Source: JABDBL01 sp963845445 (GTDB lineage: Bacteria; Cyanobacteriota; Vampirovibrionia; Obscuribacterales; Obscuribacteraceae). From it: a stretch of 64,000 bases of DNA. How positions within the stretch are numbered: position 1 is the stretch's first letter; the number at the start of each line of letters is the position of its first letter. This document shows positions 59,803 through 64,000 of the stretch, in pieces. A program made the translations under genes and the position numbers. Where the stretch lies: the NCBI GenBank assembly GCA_963845445.1, contig CAWJSE010000002.1, forward strand, positions 2,666,001 through 2,730,000, read 5' to 3'. The notes under the pieces are model-generated. The model worked only from the letters and a program-made list of their open reading frames with translations. It did not search any database and was not told the DNA's origin.

Positions 59803-61715
59803 GTAAGCCTTCGTCCAACGCAGGTATGACAACCAGAATTTAATGTGCATTAAGCTGGTCGTTTGATATTCTTGGGTAGAGTGAATTTATTTTTTCTCTC
59901 CTCGGTCATCAGCCAGGGGAGAAATTCTTTTAGGTCTGGTGGTGCTCTGCCGGGTGTTTTTGAACATTCGTTAAAGTAATCTAGCAACAAAGCTTGTGGA
60001 TTGAGTCCATTAACCTGCCATGTCTGGAAGACAGTAAATAATTTAGCCGCCAATTGACCAGACCATTCTTTGCCACTACCGTAGCTGTTCTTGCGATTAA
60101 TGACCAGATTTCTGAGTAATCTTTCGGCCCGGTTATTGTCTAGGCTAATACGCGGGTCAGTAAGAAATACTGTTAGGCCAATCCAGTGTGTCATGAAGCT
60201 TTTTAGTATTGTCTTTTGCTCTTTATGCAAATCTGGCTGTTCAAGCTGTGATTGCCAAAGTTGCTCAAGTTTTTTCACCTGCTGTTCAACCGCTAGATGG
60301 GCGTCATTCCAAGGCTGTCCTGATTGCCACAGAGCCGTTCGTTTATGATTAAGAGCAAACAATATTCCTATTTCGCTAAGCCATTCTTGGGACCATTCTT
60401 TCAAGCTTGGTATGCCCTGAAAGACTTTGAGGATATCTCGTCTTTGGTGAACCCAGCACCAGGCATTTTTGATAGCTGGATTTAAAGTCCAGTAGCTCTT
60501 CAGTCTGTCAGTTAATAATATTCCTGTAGAACCGCCAAAGAAGTCTTTAGGCACATCTTTTGAACGGCTTTTATCTAGCAAGTAAACGACAGCATCCAAG
60601 CTGGCGAAAAGCCAGAACCACCATTGTTTGTCATTTCTGAGCCCATTATTTTCTTCAAAGACGCGCCAGGTGGACTCATCTGCATTCCACAGGTCTGCGC
60701 CGCGGCAATGATTGACTATTTGTTCATACAAAGAGGCAAGCAGTGTGTCTATTATTTTCATGCCGCCTGTGACTGTACCGGCGGATAGATGTAAACCGTG
60801 CAAAGCCAATTCTTGTAAAACCCGTTGAGTTGGCACACCAAACATATATTTCCAGACAAGTAAATATACCCAGAGAGAGTTGCCGATTGTGGTGCGTGGA
60901 TACAATTTAGGAGGAGGAGGGGCTTTTAATATGACTTTGCCTTTGCAGTCGCATTGGCTGACCAAAATTCTTTTGCGACACACCCGTATATATGGTTTAA
61001 CCTCTACCTCTGCTATTTCGCTGTCATCAGTTTTTGATACTAGGCGATATGGTTTGTTACAAATATCACAGGCACACTTAGGCGGGTCAAGAAATTCCTC
61101 ACGTTGCTCAAGGTTACTTCTATCGCTGCGCCCATGACCATTACCTGGTCCGCATTTTTGACCACGTTTACGTTTTTCTTGTTCTGGTTCAGAGGCTAGT
61201 TTTAATTCTTGTATGGGGGCAATAGCCAGGGAGTCAGCCGTTTCAGTCTTGCGACCAAATTGGTCTTTTTGGAACCAAGCGATTCTTTTATTTGCGTTTT
61301 CTAATTCTTCTTTTAATTGTTGTATTTCCTGCTCCAGAGCTTGTTTTTGTTGACAGAAAGATTCTGTGGCAGCAATACGGCTTCTTCTAAGCCTTTTATT
61401 TTCTTGTCTAAGCTGCAAAATTTCTTGTTCAAGCTGCCCAATCTTTGCTTGGAAAGCAGATGCTTCAATCTGCCTAGCGGTTCTTTCATTCCTCAGCAAT
61501 TGCAGCAGTGCCGGTACATCGTTATTTACTAGCAGTAACTCAACAAAAGAGCTCGTCCGAGCGCTATTACTATTCGATCCCTGCAAGTTACTTTCTTTCT
61601 AGTAAAACAACCTCATTTATTTAAACTCCACCTCTCCAAAATGCCAAGACCTCCTAACGTATATGCCTGTAGCTTCTTCTTGACCTTGCCAAGCCTACCT
61701 CTACCGAAGGCTTAC
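59803..61715 (-). mobile_element. IS66-family element (ISBst12-like), copy 1
   Basis: A 1913-bp element. The ends are 11-bp inverted repeats GTAAGCCTTCG (59803) and CGAAGGCTTAC (ending 61715); GTAAGC is typical of IS66. Flanks GATATATG (59795-59802) and GATATATA (61716-61723) match at seven of eight bases, consistent with an 8-bp target duplication. Only the tnpC-like transposase is present, as in the ISBst12 subgroup without tnpA/tnpB. Confidence 0.92.
59850..61586 (-). CDS. IS66-family transposase (TnpC), copy 1
   Basis: A 578-residue transposase. An N-terminal coiled coil (about 28-105, QIGQLEQEILQLRQENKRLRR) is followed by a zinc-finger region (CACDIC, about 172-177), the IS66 core with NADESTWRVFEENN, WVHQRRDILKVF and NNRAERLLRNLVINRKNSYG, and a C-terminal SRP-like tail. 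The acidic residues expected of the DDE fold are present by eye. It differs from copy 2 at one residue (Ser4 here, Leu4 there). Confidence 0.94.
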   Translation of the reverse strand: MQGSNSNSARTSSFVELLLVNNDVPALLQLLRNERTARQIEASAFQAKIGQLEQEILQLRQENKRLRRSRIAATESFCQQKQALEQEIQQLKEELENANKRIAWFQKDQFGRKTETADSLAIAPIQELKLASEPEQEKRKRGQKCGPGNGHGRSDRSNLEQREEFLDPPKCACDICNKPYRLVSKTDDSEIAEVEVKPYIRVCRKRILVSQCDCKGKVILKAPPPPKLYPRTTIGNSLWVYLLVWKYMFGVPTQRVLQELALHGLHLSAGTVTGGMKIIDTLLASLYEQIVNHCRGADLWNADESTWRVFEENNGLRNDKQWWFWLFASLDAVVYLLDKSRSKDVPKDFFGGSTGILLTDRLKSYWTLNPAIKNAWCWVHQRRDILKVFQGIPSLKEWSQEWLSEIGILFALNHKRTALWQSGQPWNDAHLAVEQQVKKLEQLWQSQLEQPDLHKEQKTILKSFMTHWIGLTVFLTDPRISLDNNRAERLLRNLVINRKNSYGSGKEWSGQLAAKLFTVFQTWQVNGLNPQALLLDYFNECSKTPGRAPPDLKEFLPWLMTEERKNKFTLPKNIKRPA

Positions 61716-61729
61716 GATATATAAATATA

Positions 61730-63642
61730 GTAAGCCTTCGTCCAACGCAGGTATGACAACCAGAATTTAATGTGCATTAAGCTGGTCGTTTGATATTCTT
61801 GGGTAGAGTGAATTTATTTTTTCTCTCCTCGGTCATCAGCCAGGGGAGAAATTCTTTTAGGTCTGGTGGTGCTCTGCCGGGTGTTTTTGAACATTCGTTA
61901 AAGTAATCTAGCAACAAAGCTTGTGGATTGAGTCCATTAACCTGCCATGTCTGGAAGACAGTAAATAATTTAGCCGCCAATTGACCAGACCATTCTTTGC
62001 CACTACCGTAGCTGTTCTTGCGATTAATGACCAGATTTCTGAGTAATCTTTCGGCCCGGTTATTGTCTAGGCTAATACGCGGGTCAGTAAGAAATACTGT
62101 TAGGCCAATCCAGTGTGTCATGAAGCTTTTTAGTATTGTCTTTTGCTCTTTATGCAAATCTGGCTGTTCAAGCTGTGATTGCCAAAGTTGCTCAAGTTTT
62201 TTCACCTGCTGTTCAACCGCTAGATGGGCGTCATTCCAAGGCTGTCCTGATTGCCACAGAGCCGTTCGTTTATGATTAAGAGCAAACAATATTCCTATTT
62301 CGCTAAGCCATTCTTGGGACCATTCTTTCAAGCTTGGTATGCCCTGAAAGACTTTGAGGATATCTCGTCTTTGGTGAACCCAGCACCAGGCATTTTTGAT
62401 AGCTGGATTTAAAGTCCAGTAGCTCTTCAGTCTGTCAGTTAATAATATTCCTGTAGAACCGCCAAAGAAGTCTTTAGGCACATCTTTTGAACGGCTTTTA
62501 TCTAGCAAGTAAACGACAGCATCCAAGCTGGCGAAAAGCCAGAACCACCATTGTTTGTCATTTCTGAGCCCATTATTTTCTTCAAAGACGCGCCAGGTGG
62601 ACTCATCTGCATTCCACAGGTCTGCGCCGCGGCAATGATTGACTATTTGTTCATACAAAGAGGCAAGCAGTGTGTCTATTATTTTCATGCCGCCTGTGAC
62701 TGTACCGGCGGATAGATGTAAACCGTGCAAAGCCAATTCTTGTAAAACCCGTTGAGTTGGCACACCAAACATATATTTCCAGACAAGTAAATATACCCAG
62801 AGAGAGTTGCCGATTGTGGTGCGTGGATACAATTTAGGAGGAGGAGGGGCTTTTAATATGACTTTGCCTTTGCAGTCGCATTGGCTGACCAAAATTCTTT
62901 TGCGACACACCCGTATATATGGTTTAACCTCTACCTCTGCTATTTCGCTGTCATCAGTTTTTGATACTAGGCGATATGGTTTGTTACAAATATCACAGGC
63001 ACACTTAGGCGGGTCAAGAAATTCCTCACGTTGCTCAAGGTTACTTCTATCGCTGCGCCCATGACCATTACCTGGTCCGCATTTTTGACCACGTTTACGT
63101 TTTTCTTGTTCTGGTTCAGAGGCTAGTTTTAATTCTTGTATGGGGGCAATAGCCAGGGAGTCAGCCGTTTCAGTCTTGCGACCAAATTGGTCTTTTTGGA
63201 ACCAAGCGATTCTTTTATTTGCGTTTTCTAATTCTTCTTTTAATTGTTGTATTTCCTGCTCCAGAGCTTGTTTTTGTTGACAGAAAGATTCTGTGGCAGC
63301 AATACGGCTTCTTCTAAGCCTTTTATTTTCTTGTCTAAGCTGCAAAATTTCTTGTTCAAGCTGCCCAATCTTTGCTTGGAAAGCAGATGCTTCAATCTGC
63401 CTAGCGGTTCTTTCATTCCTCAGCAATTGCAGCAGTGCCGGTACATCGTTATTTACTAGCAGTAACTCAACAAAAGAGCTCGTCCGAGCGCTATTACTAT
63501 TCAATCCCTGCAAGTTACTTTCTTTCTAGTAAAACAACCTCATTTATTTAAACTCCACCTCTCCAAAATGCCAAGACCTCCTAACGTATATGCCTGTAGC
63601 TTCTTCTTGACCTTGCCAAGCCTACCTCTACCGAAGGCTTAC
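61730..63642 (-). mobile_element. IS66-family element (ISBst12-like), copy 2
   Basis: A second 1913-bp copy in the same orientation, 14 bp after copy 1. The same GTAAGCCTTCG/CGAAGGCTTAC ends are seen, and an exact 8-bp target duplication TAAATATA flanks it (61722-61729 and 63643-63650). It therefore arrived by its own transposition into the sequence next to copy 1 rather than by tandem duplication. Confidence 0.95.
61777..63513 (-). CDS. IS66-family transposase (TnpC), copy 2
   Basis: A 578-residue transposase identical to copy 1 except for Leu instead of Ser at residue 4 (one base change, CGATCC to CAATCC on the plus strand at about 63502). All motifs listed for copy 1 are intact, so both are probably active. 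The near identity shows a recent origin or gene conversion. Confidence 0.94.
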   Translation of the reverse strand: MQGLNSNSARTSSFVELLLVNNDVPALLQLLRNERTARQIEASAFQAKIGQLEQEILQLRQENKRLRRSRIAATESFCQQKQALEQEIQQLKEELENANKRIAWFQKDQFGRKTETADSLAIAPIQELKLASEPEQEKRKRGQKCGPGNGHGRSDRSNLEQREEFLDPPKCACDICNKPYRLVSKTDDSEIAEVEVKPYIRVCRKRILVSQCDCKGKVILKAPPPPKLYPRTTIGNSLWVYLLVWKYMFGVPTQRVLQELALHGLHLSAGTVTGGMKIIDTLLASLYEQIVNHCRGADLWNADESTWRVFEENNGLRNDKQWWFWLFASLDAVVYLLDKSRSKDVPKDFFGGSTGILLTDRLKSYWTLNPAIKNAWCWVHQRRDILKVFQGIPSLKEWSQEWLSEIGILFALNHKRTALWQSGQPWNDAHLAVEQQVKKLEQLWQSQLEQPDLHKEQKTILKSFMTHWIGLTVFLTDPRISLDNNRAERLLRNLVINRKNSYGSGKEWSGQLAAKLFTVFQTWQVNGLNPQALLLDYFNECSKTPGRAPPDLKEFLPWLMTEERKNKFTLPKNIKRPA

Positions 63643-63650
63643 TAAATATA

Positions 63651-64000
63651 CCAATTTCACACCTCGTGCTAGCTGCGCTAGCTCATGCGAAGCAAATTTA
63701 ATCTAGTAAGCGCTTCTCATCTGTGGCAATCTAAGCAGCGGTTGGTCGTTTCAATTTGACTGAAAAGCAACTCTGCACGGACTTTTTAAGCAGCGCGTTT
63801 TATTACTTTGCTTACATCGGACTACTTGCTTCACTTAAAACCGAAATGACAATATAAAAGTATCGCACCCTGAATCTTTTCAACCAAAAACCGCCAAGCA
63901 TCGCAGCTCAATGATCTTAAATTCTCTAACCACACTTCCTCTCTAGGCAGTCATAGAAGTGTAGTTACAAATCACCAGATCATCGCGGCAATTGGCGAAT
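63651..64000. other. Intergenic sequence at the window end
   Basis: No open frame, RNA gene or strong repeat that I can support. A short palindromic cluster (GCTAGCTGCGCTAGC near 63669) is similar in style to GGCTAGCACGGCTAGCGC at 59761-59778 on the other side of the two IS elements. Confidence 0.4.

Noticed and set aside
59795..63650. The IS66 pair as a composite transposon with cargo
   Set aside because: Only 14 bp lie between the elements and each has its own target duplication; there is no cargo.
1..64000. CRISPR arrays and tRNA or rRNA genes
   Set aside because: No regularly spaced short repeats with unique spacers, and no tRNA T-loop or rRNA core sequence was recognised by eye.

Overview
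This 64-kb window looks like chromosome from a Gram-negative, diderm, heterotrophic bacterium. A TonB-dependent receptor, an MCE/Mla lipid-transport operon and several lipoproteins imply an outer membrane. The DNA is AT-rich by eye, and TTG and GTG starts are common. A BtpA/SgcQ-family protein, a Tad/Flp pilus locus, WG repeats and a probable futalosine-pathway enzyme would fit a non-photosynthetic relative of cyanobacteria (Vampirovibrionia/Melainabacteria type). No rRNA or other marker settles this, so the placement is tentative. I saw no tRNA, rRNA or CRISPR array.

Layout. 1-9.3 kb: end of a TonB-dependent receptor, a stand-alone TonB C-terminal protein, a Fic enzyme, an HDAC-like deacetylase divergent from a BtpA-family protein, a WG-repeat lipoprotein, an M23 endopeptidase and a dienelactone hydrolase. 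9.3-14.3 kb: minus-strand operon mlaE-mlaF-mlaD-gatB-GNAT. 14.3-24.1 kb: M50 protease, MqnD-like protein, DUF6088 and DUF2000 proteins, a lytic transglycosylase, guaA, a DUF362 protein and a prenyltransferase-repeat protein. 24.8-34.1 kb: Tad pilus locus with Flp pilin, two tandem CpaB proteins, CpaE, CpaF, TadB, TadC, DUF192 and a convergent prepilin peptidase. No secretin, TadD or TadE/F gene is present. 34.1-39.7 kb: RidA, two Asn/Gln/Gly-rich secreted proteins, tsaD, a zinc-ribbon protein, an FHA protein, a J-like composite protein and a DivIC/FtsB-like protein. 39.8-44.8 kb: small exported protein, CPBP protease and two exported TldD/TldE-like proteins. 44.8-50.8 kb: a glycosyltransferase, a phosphatase-superfamily protein and a 1130-residue FtsH-like protein with three AAA+ domains. 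50.8-58.1 kb: spermine-synthase-like membrane protein, two thioredoxin-fold proteins, a histidine kinase and a GT87-like protein. 58.1-64 kb: a GC-rich hairpin cluster, an exported protein with six 105-bp repeats, and two nearly identical IS66-family elements in tandem.

How the genes work together. The clearest functional units are the Mla-type lipid transporter, the Tad pilus machine, and a set of envelope proteolysis functions (M23, lytic transglycosylase, M50, CPBP, TldD-like pair, FtsH-like). The most unusual object is the triple-AAA+ FtsH-like protease with three apparently intact ATPase sites. A family of dispersed repeats of about 90-110 bp sits in intergenic gaps, including two inside the Tad operon.

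Sequence quality. Four genes (TonB receptor, dienelactone hydrolase, prenyltransferase-repeat protein, membrane thioredoxin) are each interrupted by a frameshift that adding one T on the coding strand would repair. All four lie in T runs, so these are more likely consensus errors than real pseudogenes.
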